A stretch of DNA of 64,000 bases from Adiantum capillus-veneris (taxonomy: Eukaryota > Streptophyta > Polypodiopsida > Polypodiales > Pteridaceae). Of the stretch, positions 45,695-56,381 are shown piece by piece. A program made the position numbers and the translations under genes. The notes below the pieces were generated by a model that worked only from the letters and a program-made list of their open reading frames with translations, had not been told where the DNA came from and did not search any database. The stretch covers positions 660,997-724,996 of the forward strand of contig CM043964.1 in assembly GCA_014529385.2 (NCBI GenBank), written 5' to 3'. Numbering within the stretch: the stretch's first letter is position 1; each line of letters opens with the position of its first letter.

Positions 45695-46272
45695 TGTTAA
45701 CCCTCACGGCACACGGACACCCCATCACCTACGATGGACGCGTATTATGTATTTGGTAGAGTCAGGTACCGGGCTTGTCGGACCAATAGGGAAAGGTAGA
45801 GTGATCGCCGATGAGAGGCGCACTTTAACTTGGACATTCAAGGGATTAGTTGGTTAAGCATGGGCGCCCAAGTGTGAATGGGGTGAGCTCCTATAAAAGC
45901 CAACTAAACCTAATTTTTACTCATTCTCTCATTTGTGCAATTGAAGAGTGCTCTTGCTCCATCTCCATCTTCTTCTTCTTCTTCACCTCCTTGTGTGTGT
46001 GTGTGTGAGAGAGAGAGAGAGGGAGAGTGTGTGTGCGATCGAGCATTACGAAGGCACGACGGCGGCGAAGCGGTTGAGCGCGGCACGACTGCAGCTTCTT
46101 CTTCATCGCGGCGAGGAATCCACCACGAAGGCGAGCGTAGAGCGGTGAGTGACACACCCTTTGTTTTCTTGAGCTTGCAAGTTTAGGCTTGTTGTGTGCT
46201 TGGAGCCGTTTGTGGCTCGCATACGGTGTATTGGCAAGTCCCTTGCTTCGACAGTGCGGCAAGGAGCGCACA
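45695..46272 (+). mobile_element. Solo LTR inserted in E4 gag, TSD GTGCA
   Basis: 578 bp from TGTTAACCCTC to GAGCGCACA with perfect flanking GTGCA (45690-45694 and 46273-46277). It has TATAAAAG at 45892-45899 and a GT/GA microsatellite near 45993-46023. The downstream GCGGTGAGT (GT at 46145) looks like a splice donor. It divides a zinc knuckle of E4 gag between CNEC and TKDH. Confidence 0.9.
45892..45899 (+). promoter_or_regulatory. TATA box of the solo LTR
   Basis: TATAAAAG in the middle of the solo LTR, followed about 35 bp later by a C/T-rich region. Confidence 0.6.
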
Positions 46273-46277
46273 GTGCA

Positions 46278-47066
46278 TTCGTTGCAGAATCAAAAAAATT
46301 TCAACCGCTCTCTTTTGTTTGGACACACTCTAGCCCAGTGATCCTTGCCACATTCATAGCATGGTCCTACAGGTGGTGGAGAAGCTTGTGGAGCTTCCAT
46401 TGGTTGTCATGTTCTAGGAGGGTAGCCTCTAGGTTTGTAGCCCTGATTTTCCATAAACATTAGCATATTCTCATTGACCAAGTAATGATTTTTGGTTGGT
46501 TGTGCTATGTATGAGGTCTCGGGAATTTCTTTTGGAATTATCCATGGATTATATCCCTCTGGAGCATATGCATTCCTATCAATTTCCCTTTCATAAGTAT
46601 TGTCTAAATCTTCTCGATGTGAGATTACCTGGATCATACTCTGATCAGATGGTGGTTCTATGGGTTGAGAAATCCTTACCATAGCCCTATTTTCCTAGGG
46701 TAAAGGAGGTTGATGTCCCAACACCGATTGAGATTTTTCCTGACCCAAGATTGCGTTATTTGGCCCCCCTTGGTACCTTGGAGAGGGTGGAAGTGGCTGT
46801 CCCCCATATGGTCCGTATTGTCTCTCTCTAACATAGTTCCGATTGTAGAAACATTCGTGAGTTTCATGGTTTGTCCATTTTTGTCCTGTAGCACACCATT
46901 TCAATATCTGTTGTGCGTTAGCTCCTGGCCTTTGTTGAAGGTTGCACCACTCGGTTGGATGGTCACCTCCACAAGTATCGCATTTTTGGGTGGGCGTTTG
47001 TCGTGTATTTGGGTTCGTTCTGTTTCCTTGGTTCATCCTCCTGATCACTTCCTCAATCACCCTCAA
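46278..47066 (-). pseudogene. E4 gag nucleocapsid region (zinc knuckles)
   Basis: Frames 46695-47066 and 46407-46682 and the stretch down to 46278 encode CDTCGGDHPTEWC and CYECGKDHWARVC, both CX2CX3HX4C. They also carry WTNHETHECFYN, shared with E2. A third knuckle begins at the left edge and is cut by the solo LTR. Confidence 0.75.
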
Positions 47067-47669
47067 TCAACGTCCGACACAGTTGGGTTTTTCCCTCCCG
47101 ATTTTGTCGTGGACTCACTCGTAGTTGAAGAGGTGCTACTAGTCCCCTGATCTGTGTCTTCAGTCACCTCCCCATATGCTTTGCAGTTATCTACAAGATA
47201 CAATGCCTCTTTTGTGACTTGCTCAAAGGTTACACAGGCTTTCAGGTGCAAGTCCTTTTTGAGCGTGTCATTTCGCAGTCCCTCTATGAAGAGGACTGAT
47301 AGTCTTTCATCCTGAGGTAGTTCTCGAGAAGGGTATCATTCTATATACTGCCTGAAATGAAGCGATGCTTCTTTCACTTTTTCCTTTTCCTTTTGCCTAA
47401 ACGCATAGATCTGGGAGGCAGTGCTATGCTTGATCCCTCTTTTTGAGAAATCCTCAGCGAATTCTCAGAGAAGTTTCTCAATACTTGGGAATTCCAAGTT
47501 GTTTAATGGTTGAAACCAAGTCAGGGCATTACCTTCCAATGTCAACCCAAATCCTTCATACTGAGTGTGGAAATCAGTCACCTGTTCCGCTTTGTTCCGC
47601 TCTCAATATTTCTTTGAAGGTTGAAACATGGGCATACGGATCGCCAGATCCATTATACTTTTTGGGTAA
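47067..47669 (-). pseudogene. E4 gag capsid domain
   Basis: Read across several frames: YEGFGLTLEGNALTWFQPL, EFAEDFSKRGIKHSTASQ, FIEGLRNDTLKKDLHLKA and TKEALYLVDNCKAYGE. This is the same capsid order as E2 25333-25980. At least three frame breaks. Confidence 0.75.
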
Positions 47670-48683
47670 TCATTTTGCCACTTGGGATGGTTGCATATGC
47701 CTTGCCTCTGAAACCACTCTTACAACTCCTGGGCCCCCTGGGATGGCTTCTCTTGGTTCATAATCTCCTCTTGGTACTAACAGTGGTATCCTATCCGCCC
47801 TACGTTCATCAAGTCGATCTCTTGTGATAGCCGGAGGGATTCTAGTGGTGTAACTGAATTCAGGAACAGAGCTGCCCCTATGTGTGTTCATGGAAGCCCT
47901 AGTCGCCGTCGACCCTAAGGGTTCTGTTCTCGGAACTCGTTCATGTCCATAATAATCCTCCACTCTTGTTCTCAAGGGAATCTCAAGTACGGTCTCAGGT
48001 TTGATGTGAGTAGTCGTGGTTTTTTCAGCTTCCGGATTTACATAGTATTGGTGGAGTGGTTCTCCAAAATATGTATATCTCTCTAACTCCTTCTGGCCCA
48101 TTGGGGAGTCCTTTTGGCCATAATTGTCCATTATGACCACCTGAATACTTCTACTCTCCATGTAAGTGTAAACATACAAGTTTTTCCGGGGAGTTAATTC
48201 TTTGATGCGGAGCTCGTCACATCTGTAATAGAGTGTTTGGTCTCCATTATTGAACTTATAAAGCCCCACATATGTGTTGTCTGTGTTAAGGTGCTCGGTC
48301 TCATTGGTGCGTCTGAGTAACGTGTTTTGTCTCTCCATTTTGGGTGGTGCATCGGCTGGTTCATTATCTACTTTGTCCTTGGTGCCGATCATTCCCCATT
48401 TATCCACAATATACGGGTTATGAACCACTAAGTAAATCATTCCCTCTCGATCGAAATACCTATCCCCGTCATAATCAACATCTACAAGGTCTCTGAACTC
48501 GCTCGGCCTATTTTCCAACTTAACACAGTAGCAATCCATTCCATCCTTATCGATTTTGGCTTTAAGCACATTTTCAAATTGAAACTTTAGATACAAGAAC
48601 TTCACATCAAATGTGGGTTGTGAAGGACCTGCACCCATCGAAGCTGTTCCCTTAGGGTTTGACTTGTTAGAATCTTCAGTCAC
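47670..48683 (-). pseudogene. E4 gag N-terminal domain
   Basis: 338 open codons from ATG 48683 (MTEDSNKSNPKG). Readable blocks are DVDYDGDRYFDREG, YLVVHNPYIVDKW, YVGLYKFNNGDQTLYYRC and IQVVIMDNYGQKDSP, then a basic linker and the capsid start RHMQPSQVAK. The same blocks in E2 show this is a conserved domain of the lineage. The frame leads into capsid through a shift near 47600. Confidence 0.65.
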
Positions 48684-49093
48684 ATGAGGCCGTATGATCT
48701 CTCAGACGAAGTGTAAGAGAAACTCTCCTCTAAAATGGGTTCCAAAGGTGGTAGTGGTCTCTGATTCACACTTTCTTTTGTTGAATGATTACTCCCTTGA
48801 TAAAAAAAGTTGGGGTTCCTATTCTTGTACAATCTTCGCAATCACAGATTCATGAAGAATTGGTAAAAAGAAACATCCAAACCGAGTTACCTCATGAAAA
48901 AGTTTGAATCTCCTGTTTGTTCTTGCTTGCTGGATAGTATCTTCTAGTACCTGTAACCTGTCAAGAATGTGCTTGATAGCTGTAAGCTTAAAGCTGTTCT
49001 TGTCAGTTCTTGCTTTTGTTCGACAAAACTTGGCACACCATTCCCTACACAACCTCAACAATTTTGATCCAATTTCAATTTTGAAAGAAGCAC
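48684..49093 (-). other. E4 leader or gag upstream region, cut by E3
   Basis: Minus-strand ORF 48819-49175 crosses the E3 boundary, so its first part is E3 LTR sequence and not native. The native part is coding-like (AIKHILDRLQVLEDTIQQAR) but unassigned. The ancestral continuation is at 63947-64000. Confidence 0.4.
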
Positions 49094-50175
49094 TGTGAGG
49101 TCCCAGCCCCTTGTCGAGAGGAGCGGAGTACCTTTGATAGGTCTCCAATCCTGATAAGGAAAAACCAACGGACATTGCCTTAGCAACTACGTAGCCACGG
49201 GCATGAACCGTTAGTGAAGGATTGGTCCTATCTCGCTATGGCGGAGAGTGGCCACCATAACCCTATCTAAAAACTATCTATAATCAATTATACCTAAAAG
49301 TATAAATCTTAGAGTGGCCAACGTGTGCGCTTTTTTCTCCATGTTTCAGAAGCACAGCCGCCAAGGTTTATTTTTTTTAAGATTTATGACTAAAAAAAAT
49401 TTCTAGCATTGGAAAGTTACCCGACTCATCGGGTCCACCCATCCATAAAATGATACCGTCGGGGTATCATTCTCCCACTTTCCACACCACACTCACCCTT
49501 CTTTTGTTATCTAATTACTACCACACTGTTTAAAAATACATGTTCCTTTACTTTATTTATGATACTGGTTCGTTAAACCAGCCCTTCAAACAGTATTACA
49601 AACAATTGTCAAACAGGAAGTCGTCCAATTTTAAACCAACAACCCTTGGATTAGGTTCACTCAAGAATCTCTACTGGTGCTATTATGTCCGATCGGTATA
49701 TACATTATTTATAAAAACCCTTGTCCTCATGAGCGTCCCATACCGCTCGACAAGTACTCGTTGTGCTAATCTGGACGTACTCCAGTCACAGCAACAACGG
49801 TGCCAATCTGGGCGTCATCCTCATGCCATGGCAAAACAAAACCGCAGTATCCAGCTGGGCTAATCAGGGTGTACTCCCACCACAGCATCAACGGTGCCAT
49901 CCTGGGCGTTATCTCACGCCTCGGCAACTGCCACATAATACCAGCGCTAATAAGTAGAGATACTTGAGAAAAACCATACCGAAGGTTTTGGGCAAACATT
50001 CTTTCCTATAGCAACCAGTTTAACCAGACAATCTTTCCTACTTGTCAAACATATGACGCGTTTCTTGGGGTTAAGCCCCGTGGTTTCGGTCCGTGTTTTC
50101 TTTTCATAAGGTAAATAATATATTCCTATGGTCTCGCATATGCAATGATGCATAACTTGAAACTGCAATACTAAC

Positions 50176-50289
50176 CTGTACCATAGCTCCGATTGGTGGA
50201 GACATAGCATTTTCCGCAGGGATTCCACCGTTACTTGTACCAGCTTCATGATCATTAGTGCCTTGTGTTCGAGCACGATTTGGAGCCAT
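50176..50289 (-). CDS. Candidate gag exon 1 inside E3 3' LTR
   Basis: ATG at 50289, 38 codons (MAPNRARTQGTNDH...PPIGAMVQ) ending ATGGTACAG before GTTAGT, a consensus-like plant splice donor (GT at 50174-50175). The same ORF is in the 5' LTR. In the 3' copy it is not upstream of a gag and is probably inert. Confidence 0.45.
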
Positions 50290-51160
50290 TTTTTTGTACT
50301 ACGCTTATGTTATACACTTAGAACTTTAAATTAGTCAATTTTCCTAGTAATCTCCTTGTTTTCAAAGAGAGTCTGTAATTTGAATCCTCGCCAATTCGGA
50401 TTCACACTTAGTGTTGTTGTTCTACATCTAATTTCTATACACCAAATATTTGCTAATCTTAATTAATAAATTAAGTGTGTAAACTATGAGGGAAAGTTTA
50501 GGAATGCATTACTTTTATGCATGACATTTCTAATCCAGTTCTAACTTCAATTCTATACTTTAACTAAATTTATTTTTAGTATTATTCAAAATTCTATTTA
50601 ACCTAATTGACAATAACATTGGTGAATGAGAATTTCATCATGTATAATAAGAATACGATGAGTTCTCTTATGTATTAACTTTCAATTAACAATATATAAG
50701 TTAATAGTGAAGATGTACTAACTAGAGAGAATAGGTATACTTAGAGAGATTAGAGTAAGAGAAAACATACACACACATCTTTTCTAAAGTTAATTGAATC
50801 TCCCCAATCTATTAGAGAGATTAGAATAAAAGATAACACACACACACACACACATATCCTTCTTAAAGCTAATTGAATCTTACTAATCTATTAGAAGATT
50901 AGAGTAATAATAGATACCACACACACACACATAACTAATTGAATCTTACTAATCTATTGGAGAGATTAGAGTAAGAGATAGCACATACACACATATCCTT
51001 CTTAAAACTAATTGAATGCTCAATTAATACACACCTTATTAGTCCACTAGAGTTTTTGCTCTCTTAGTGGTTTGTGGACGCCTTCTCTCTAAGAGAAGTG
51101 GAAGCACTTCGTGAGCGCTATAGAGACAATCTCTATGTCTAAAGTGTGAGCATGGATGCT

Positions 51161-51170
51161 CTATTTATAG
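51161..51170 (-). promoter_or_regulatory. TATA box of E3 3' LTR
   Basis: CTATAAATAG on the minus strand, about 545 bp after the LTR start. The 5' LTR has it at 63425-63434. Confidence 0.65.
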
Positions 51171-51713
51171 CAGAAAGAAAAACGTCCAACTTTTTTTTTA
51201 TTTTTAAAATTTTTTTATTTTAATTTTTTTTTTTCAAAAATCATATCCGCGTTTTTGGTACCCTTGTGGTACCCATGAGCTTGACCACTTTGTCATTATC
51301 ATCAAGAGATAAGGCCACTCCTTTCCATGTGATAGTGTGTCCCACTTTGTCCCCTCCTATGTGATCCATGTGCCTTCATTTGTCATCCCTATGTATTCTT
51401 TTGTCTTTATAATTATTTTATTTATTTCCTTAATGATAATTTTCTTTACATTTTTAAGTTAAACTTTACAGTCTTATATTAACTTTACAGTAGTAAAAGA
51501 AAATTCTACAATCAGTAAATAAGTCTTGCAATAAGTTAGTTAGTGATTCATATAGCTAAACATGTCATAATTTTGTAGCGTAAATTTTAAATTTTAGGTT
51601 TTCTCAACCTACAATTCATAATTTGAATTTGAATATCTTAAATAATGAGTGATTGTCAAAAAAATTCAATTGCGTAATAGAACTTGTGTGAAATTTGAAA
51701 GTAGAGACCTTAC

Positions 51714-51727
51714 AATCTGTCCAACTT
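51714..51727 (-). promoter_or_regulatory. E3 polypurine tract (mutated)
   Basis: The minus strand reads TAAGTTGGACAGAT before the LTR TG. Compared with TAAGTTGGGGAGAC at 915-928 it has pyrimidine interruptions, which would weaken priming. Confidence 0.55.
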
Positions 51728-51770
51728 AGAATTTGAGATGTCTTTATCTCAAGAACAGTGAAGGGTAATC

Positions 51771-51852
51771 CTAAATTAGGGATGTCTCATCTTCCCAAGT
51801 AGCGTCTTCTAGAGGAAAATCCTTCCATAAGATAAGATGTTCTTTGATGGAT
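51771..51852 (-). pseudogene. E3 chromodomain end, separated by E5
   Basis: SIKEHLILWKDFPLEDATWE followed by DETSLI and a TAG at 51771. It is the last part of the polyprotein whose main body ends at 56382. The reading frame is preserved across the E5 insertion. The aromatic and acidic pattern (LWKDFP..DATWE) is that of chromodomains. Confidence 0.85.
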
Positions 51853-51857
51853 CTTTT

Positions 51858-52000
51858 AGTTGAGATGTAGAGAGAAAGAGAGAGAGACGAGACAAGAGAC
51901 ACACCATATACGCTCCCAAAGACTGATTCATATTGAGGACAAGATACAAATATATAGGTGAGACCAAGTTCAGTAGAGTGAGCCATATATAGCTCCAACA
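51858..52000 (-). repeat. E5 3' LTR (143 bp)
   Basis: Minus strand TGTTGGAGCTATATATGG ... CATCTCAACT. The copy at 56235-56376 differs by only a couple of bases (CCATATACG versus CCATCTACG, GACGAG versus GATGAG), so insertion is recent relative to the decay around it. A GGGGG tract (52001-52009, GAGTGGGGG) precedes it. Confidence 0.9.
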
Positions 52001-52248
52001 CCCCCACTCAAACAAAGGTCTCTAGCTTTGGATGAAAAAAACCCTTGGGGAGTTCAAGGGAAAAACCCAAGCCCCTATACAATGTGAAATATGAACCAGC
52101 GGTGATGATGTGAAAGTGAATTGTGCATCTATGTACAAATATTCAAGTGACTTAGATATCACAAGGTGCAAATGTGGAGTGTGCATAGTGCATGGTATCT
52201 AAAAGATTACAATGTCATATGTACAAAGCTATTACAATAGAAAAGAAG

Positions 52249-53080
52249 CTAATCTAGAAAGAGTGAGGCCGAAGCAACTCCAAGCTCCGAGCGCAAGAGG
52301 ATGAAACGTGACTCATTGAGGCCTTTGGTCAAAATGTCTGCAATCATCTGGTCACTTGGACAGTGTTCAACCATAATGGTTCCCTTGCGTACTTCATACC
52401 TGACATAATGATAATGGACAACAATGTGCTTTGACTTATTATATTGAACATAGTCTTTTGCAAGACTAATAGCACTTTGGTTGTCACACCGCAAGGGTGT
52501 GCTAGAAAGAGGAGAGTGACCAATATCAACCAGAATTTGTCGAAGCCAAATCAACTCACGAGCTGCAAGTGATGCCGCAACATATTCTGACTCAGTCGTA
52601 GAAACTGCAACACAACGTTGTTTCTTGCTGGTCCAAGAAACAAGACAACCATTTATAAAGAAGCAATTTCCACTAGTAGATTGCATAGATAAATGTGAGC
52701 TTGCCCAGTCTGCATCTGTGTAACCCAAAACAGAAAGAGATTGCATAGAATCCGATGTGAGTTGTCGTCGATAGACTAAACCAAAATCTGTAGTGCCTTT
52801 CAAGTATTTCAATACACGCTTTGCAGCAGACCAATGCTTAAGAGAAGGACATGCAAGATGTTGTCCGAGATAGTTAGCAGCAAACAGAATATCAGGACGA
52901 GTGTTCATGCCAACAAACTGAAGACATCCAATCAAGTTAGCATAAGGTTGATTTGTGACAAGTTGACTGCCATTGTCAGAAGTATTCTTCGTAGAGCTCG
53001 CAAGACAAGGTGTGTTGGCTGAATGTGCAGATTCCATACCAAATTTTAGTATCTGCAATAAACTTTGATTGTCGAAGGAA
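52249..53080 (-). pseudogene. E5 RT end and RNase H
   Basis: Copia RNase H hallmarks are complete: LSVLGYTDADWA, NGCLVSWTSKKQ, VAVSTTESEYVAASL, LRCDNQSAISLAKD and ADILTKGL. The preceding RT end has RPDILFAANYLGQ and AAKRVLKYLKGT. The frame is shifted relative to RT at about 53080. Ends TAG/TAA near 52249. Confidence 0.92.
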
Positions 53081-53640
53081 TAAAATACCTTTTGTACAGT
53101 TCCGTTGGATTTGAATGCCAAGACAAGAGTGAATCTCTCCAAGATCCACCATATCGAATGCAGAAGACAATAACTTTTTCACTTGCTGAAGAAATCCCAA
53201 ATCATTGGAAACAAGGATGGTATCATCCACATAAAGAGAAAGAATCACAAAACTGCTACCTTGGCGTTTTATGTATAAGTTGGGGTCTGACGAGCAAGAG
53301 ATGAATCCTTTAGAGGTGAGAAAAAGATCAAATTTTGTATGCCAGGCTCGCGAAGCTTGTTTGAGACCATATAGTGCCTTATGGAGTTGAGCAACAAGGT
53401 CTTCTTTACCTGGAATAACAAACCCTTCTGGTTGTTCCATATAAATTTCCTCTTCCAAGTCACCATTAAGAAAAGCAGTTCACACATCCATTTGATGAGC
53501 TTCTAAATCAAATTGAACAGCAAATGCCAATAAAACTCGAACACTTGTAATGCGAACAACTGGTGAAAAAGTCTCTTGATAATCAACACCAGCTACTTGG
53601 GAGTAACCTTTTGCAACTAAACGCGCCTTGAACTTGTCAA
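53060..53640 (-). pseudogene. E5 reverse transcriptase
   Basis: Begins abruptly with [20 protein letters not shown], continues [10 protein letters not shown], then TAFLNGDLEEEIYMEQPEGF and LHKALYGLKQASRAW. The catalytic box YVDD at 53222-53233 is intact. An in-frame TGA before TAFLNG (about 53485) and a frameshift near 53080 disable it. Upstream sequence is replaced by tandem repeats. Confidence 0.9.
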
Positions 53641-53659
53641 ATTCGAGGAAGATGTATGA

Positions 53660-54158
53660 GTGTTTTCAAATTCTGCACCGATTTTGAGTTATCGTTCGCG
53701 GACTGCGTACATACCTGAAAAGCAACTTTTGCTTTTTGTTTTTGATTTTTCTGCTAATTGAAAACGATTTTGCAGAAACTACCCGCTAGAGAGACCGGAA
53801 TCAATGTGGTCTACAACTTTGCAGAAGGAAGTGTTTTCAAATTCTGCACCGATTTTGAGTTATCGTTCGCGGACTGCGTACATACCTTAAAAGCAATTTT
53901 CGTTTTTTGTTTTTGATTTTTCTGCTTGTTGAAAACGATTTTGCAGAAACTACCCGCGAAAGAGACCGGAATCAATGTGGTCTATAACTTTGCAGAAGAA
54001 AGTGTTTTGAAATTCTGCACCAATTTTGAGTTATCGTTCGTGGACTGCGTACATACCTAAAAAGCAATTTCCGTTTTTTGTTTTTTATTTTTCTGCTTAT
54101 TGAAAACGATTTTGCAGAAACTACCCGCGTGAGAGACCGGAATCGATGTGTTCTACAT
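53660..54158. repeat. 171-bp tandem repeats in place of copia protease-integrase
   Basis: Three head-to-tail monomers start at 53660, 53831 and 54002 (GTGTTTTCAAATTCTGCACC), period 171 bp, the last incomplete. They share TTATCGTTCGCGGACTGCG and GAAACTACCCGC. Confidence 0.92.
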
Positions 54159-54545
54159 ATCATTTGTATCACATAATCACACATTTTGTACTTTTACGTT
54201 TATACTTTATGTACCATATGTTGTCGTGCGTATATATGTCGTCAAAAGAGTGGCGTCGCGAACCATCTCTTATGGCATTGTGAACGTAATTATTTCATTA
54301 ACGATGCTAATAATTTTCATGACATGTTTTTTTTGGAGTCTATGATCTATGTAGGATTGATCAAAGAATTGATTTTATGAAGACAAACTTGGTGACAATA
54401 AAAGATTTATGAAGATATGTTTGGTGATGCCATATTGATGACAACATGAAGACATGTTTGGTGATGCGATATTGATGACAAGCTACACAGCAGATTCACG
54501 GAGACACTTTTGATTACAAGCTAATCGATAGCTTTTTACACCTCT
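54159..54545. other. Non-coding remainder with 37-bp imperfect repeats
   Basis: Around 54377-54485 a unit like ATGAAGACATGTTTGGTGAT is repeated about three times with spacing near 37 bp. The rest shows nothing recognisable. Confidence 0.6.
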
Positions 54546-55523
54546 TTATTGAACCTTTGTATTGTTGGATCGTCCACAATATTCACAAGAAGAAGAAGAA
54601 GAAGAGTCTCTAGATAAACGTGGTTGTTTTGTGGTAATATTGTGTTCTTCATCATATTGACGTGCCCAACAATCATCTTCAGTATGGCCATTTCTGTTGC
54701 AGTAAGAACATTGCTTATTAGGAAATTTGAGACGAGAGAAAATATTACCGCGACGGCCACCTCTGCGATTTCCTCGTTGAAATGGACGCCTTCGAGCATA
54801 AAAAGCACGTTCCATCTGTTGTGACTCAGTCTCCTCTTGTGAAATCATAGCTGTATCGTGACCAGCATTCCGACGTTCTTGACGTTGAGAGTATTCAATT
54901 AAAGACATGCAAGCTTGGTCGAAATCAAGACCATCTTTATTAGAGAGAATAGTAACAATGTTATCATAAGAAGAGTCCTTCACCGTCTCAAGAAGAAGTG
55001 TAATCAGTTGCTTTTGTGGAACAGGATCACCGGCAGCAGCAAGTTGATTAATAATAGATTTGAAAGACTCAATATGTCCCGTCATGGCAGTACCAACTTC
55101 ATATTGTAACTTGTTAAGCAACCCTCTCAAATAAAGTATTTCTGTAACAGATTTCTTCTGAAAGTTTGCAATAAGGTACTTCCATACGTCATGGGAAGTA
55201 GGTAGTTCATACATATCAAGCAAAAGGGAATCAGTAAGAGCAGAAAGAATATACCGACGAGCTGCTTTATCACGTCGTTGCCAATCCGTATAGGCAACAT
55301 TCCAATCTTCAAATATAGGTCCTTCAGTGATAAGCACGTTATCATTATCAGTATCAACAGGATGAGGCGGACAAACACGATTTCCAAGAACAACATCGGA
55401 GAGTTCATCGCCTTCAAGAATTAACAACATCTTTGATTTCCAGCCTGGAAATCCTTGACCTTGGAAAGGAGGAACAGAACGTTGGCCAGAAGGAAAGCCG
55501 TTGACGAGAATATTCATAGCCAT
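54546..55523 (-). CDS. E5 copia gag (about 325 aa)
   Basis: From ATG 55523 (MAMNILVNGFPSGQ), chosen because it precedes the conserved gag start; the frame is open upstream to 55967 but looks like leader. Typical copia gag order: WKSKMLLILEGDEL, DVWKYLIANFQKKS, a region like LITLLLETVKDSSYDNIVTI, an Arg/Gly-rich stretch (RRRPFQRGNRRGGRRGN) and one zinc knuckle CSYCNRNGHTEDDC. No stop within it. The C-terminus ends just after a second Cys pair (CEYC) where the repeat block starts, so the gag-protease junction is lost. Intact gag with no protease suggests use of other elements' enzymes. Confidence 0.88.
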   Translation of the reverse strand: MAMNILVNGFPSGQRSVPPFQGQGFPGWKSKMLLILEGDELSDVVLGNRVCPPHPVDTDNDNVLITEGPIFEDWNVAYTDWQRRDKAARRYILSALTDSLLLDMYELPTSHDVWKYLIANFQKKSVTEILYLRGLLNKLQYEVGTAMTGHIESFKSIINQLAAAGDPVPQKQLITLLLETVKDSSYDNIVTILSNKDGLDFDQACMSLIEYSQRQERRNAGHDTAMISQEETESQQMERAFYARRRPFQRGNRRGGRRGNIFSRLKFPNKQCSYCNRNGHTEDDCWARQYDEEHNITTKQPRLSRDSSSSSSCEYCGRSNNTKVQ

Positions 55524-56220
55524 ATCTTGTTGCGAGAAGACGTATAAGATAAGATCGCAGAATCTGCACACCATATATGGTGAAGGCCGCAATTGACAAT
55601 GAGAGAGATATGAGTACTGCGTTCTGTCAACGATAAACGTAAGAAGGATGCTCAAGGAACGTCCAAAGATGTGAGAGACGTCACCCAAAAAAGACAGGGT
55701 AAAGGAGACGTTAATAATAAACGAGTCCTCAAAATAGAGTGGCGTGAGACACAAGATTGACGGCCACAATACGAATAGCAAAAAGATAAATCTTCTCGAA
55801 AAAGTTAACGCCAAAATAAGAAAAACGATCGCGGACGCTTCACGAAGAAGTAGGACGAAGAAAGCTGCGTCAAGCTCTATTGCAGTAAAAACAGCATAAC
55901 TTTCTGCTGCGAACTCCGATTGACGCAAACCTAGAACCCAAATCGAAGAGCTCGAGGAGACGAACAAGTTTTGGAGCAGAACAGCAAGAAAAATTGAGAT
56001 GAAGTTCAGGGTGTCATTAACAAGAAAACGTAATCAACGATTAGATTGATTATAAATAAACGCCACATAAAACACTAATCATATTCTTCTTAACACAAAA
56101 CAACCATAGTTAACAAGAATCAACGCTCAAAAATAAAATTTGTAACAATTTTGAATCTTACATGCGAATCGCATACACATACTGTTGTCACCATGAATTG
56201 AATCGGCGCGTGATCGTTAC

Positions 56221-56233
56221 CGCTCTGATACCA
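56221..56233 (-). promoter_or_regulatory. E5 primer-binding site (initiator tRNA-Met)
   Basis: The minus strand reads TGGTATCAGAGCG immediately after the 5' LTR. Confidence 0.93.
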
Positions 56234-56234
56234 A

Positions 56235-56376
56235 GTTGAGATGTAGAGAGAAAGAGAGAGAGATGAGACAAGAGACACACCATCTACGCTCCCAAAGACT
56301 GATTCATATTGAGGACAAGATACAAATATATAGGTGAGACCAAGTTCAGTAGAGTGAGCCATATATAGCTCCAACA
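56235..56376 (-). repeat. E5 5' LTR
   Basis: Partner of 51858-52000. It contains GCTATATATGGC near its start, a possible TATA element, and a GA-rich transcribed part. Confidence 0.9.
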
Positions 56377-56381
56377 CTATT

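Larger units (their letters stand above)
49094..51713 (-). repeat. E3 3' LTR
   Basis: Minus strand TGTAAGGTCTCTAC ... GGACCTCACA. Nearly the same as 61339-63946. Imperfect 75-90-bp tandem units with CA tracts occur at 50740-51030. A TATA box is at 51161-51170 and a short ORF with splice donor at 50176-50289. Confidence 0.93.
51858..56376 (-). mobile_element. E5: Ty1/copia element with 140-bp LTRs inside E3
   Basis: Short LTRs at 51858-52000 and 56235-56376, initiator-Met primer-binding site, polypurine tract, gag, then about 900 bp of tandem-repeat DNA in place of protease and integrase, then RT and RNase H. Target duplication CTTTT (51853-51857) versus CTATT (56377-56381), one mismatch. It cannot be autonomous because protease and integrase are missing. 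Confidence 0.88.

Noticed and set aside
45910-46271. Several 66-116-aa ORFs on both strands of the solo LTR
   Set aside because: Multiple overlapping frames in a GC/GA-rich LTR transcript region; no conserved domain.
46695-47150. 146-aa plus-strand ORF
   Set aside because: Antisense to E4 gag zinc-knuckle region, which has three recognisable knuckles.
48819-49175. 118-aa ORF crossing the E3 boundary
   Set aside because: A chimera of E3 LTR and E4 DNA created by the insertion, not an ancestral gene.
52993-53304. Plus-strand ORFs opposite the copia RT
   Set aside because: Shadows of the RT coding strand.
53660-54158. Tandem repeats as part of copia integrase
   Set aside because: No integrase motif in any frame; the repeat period is not explained by coding and stops are frequent.
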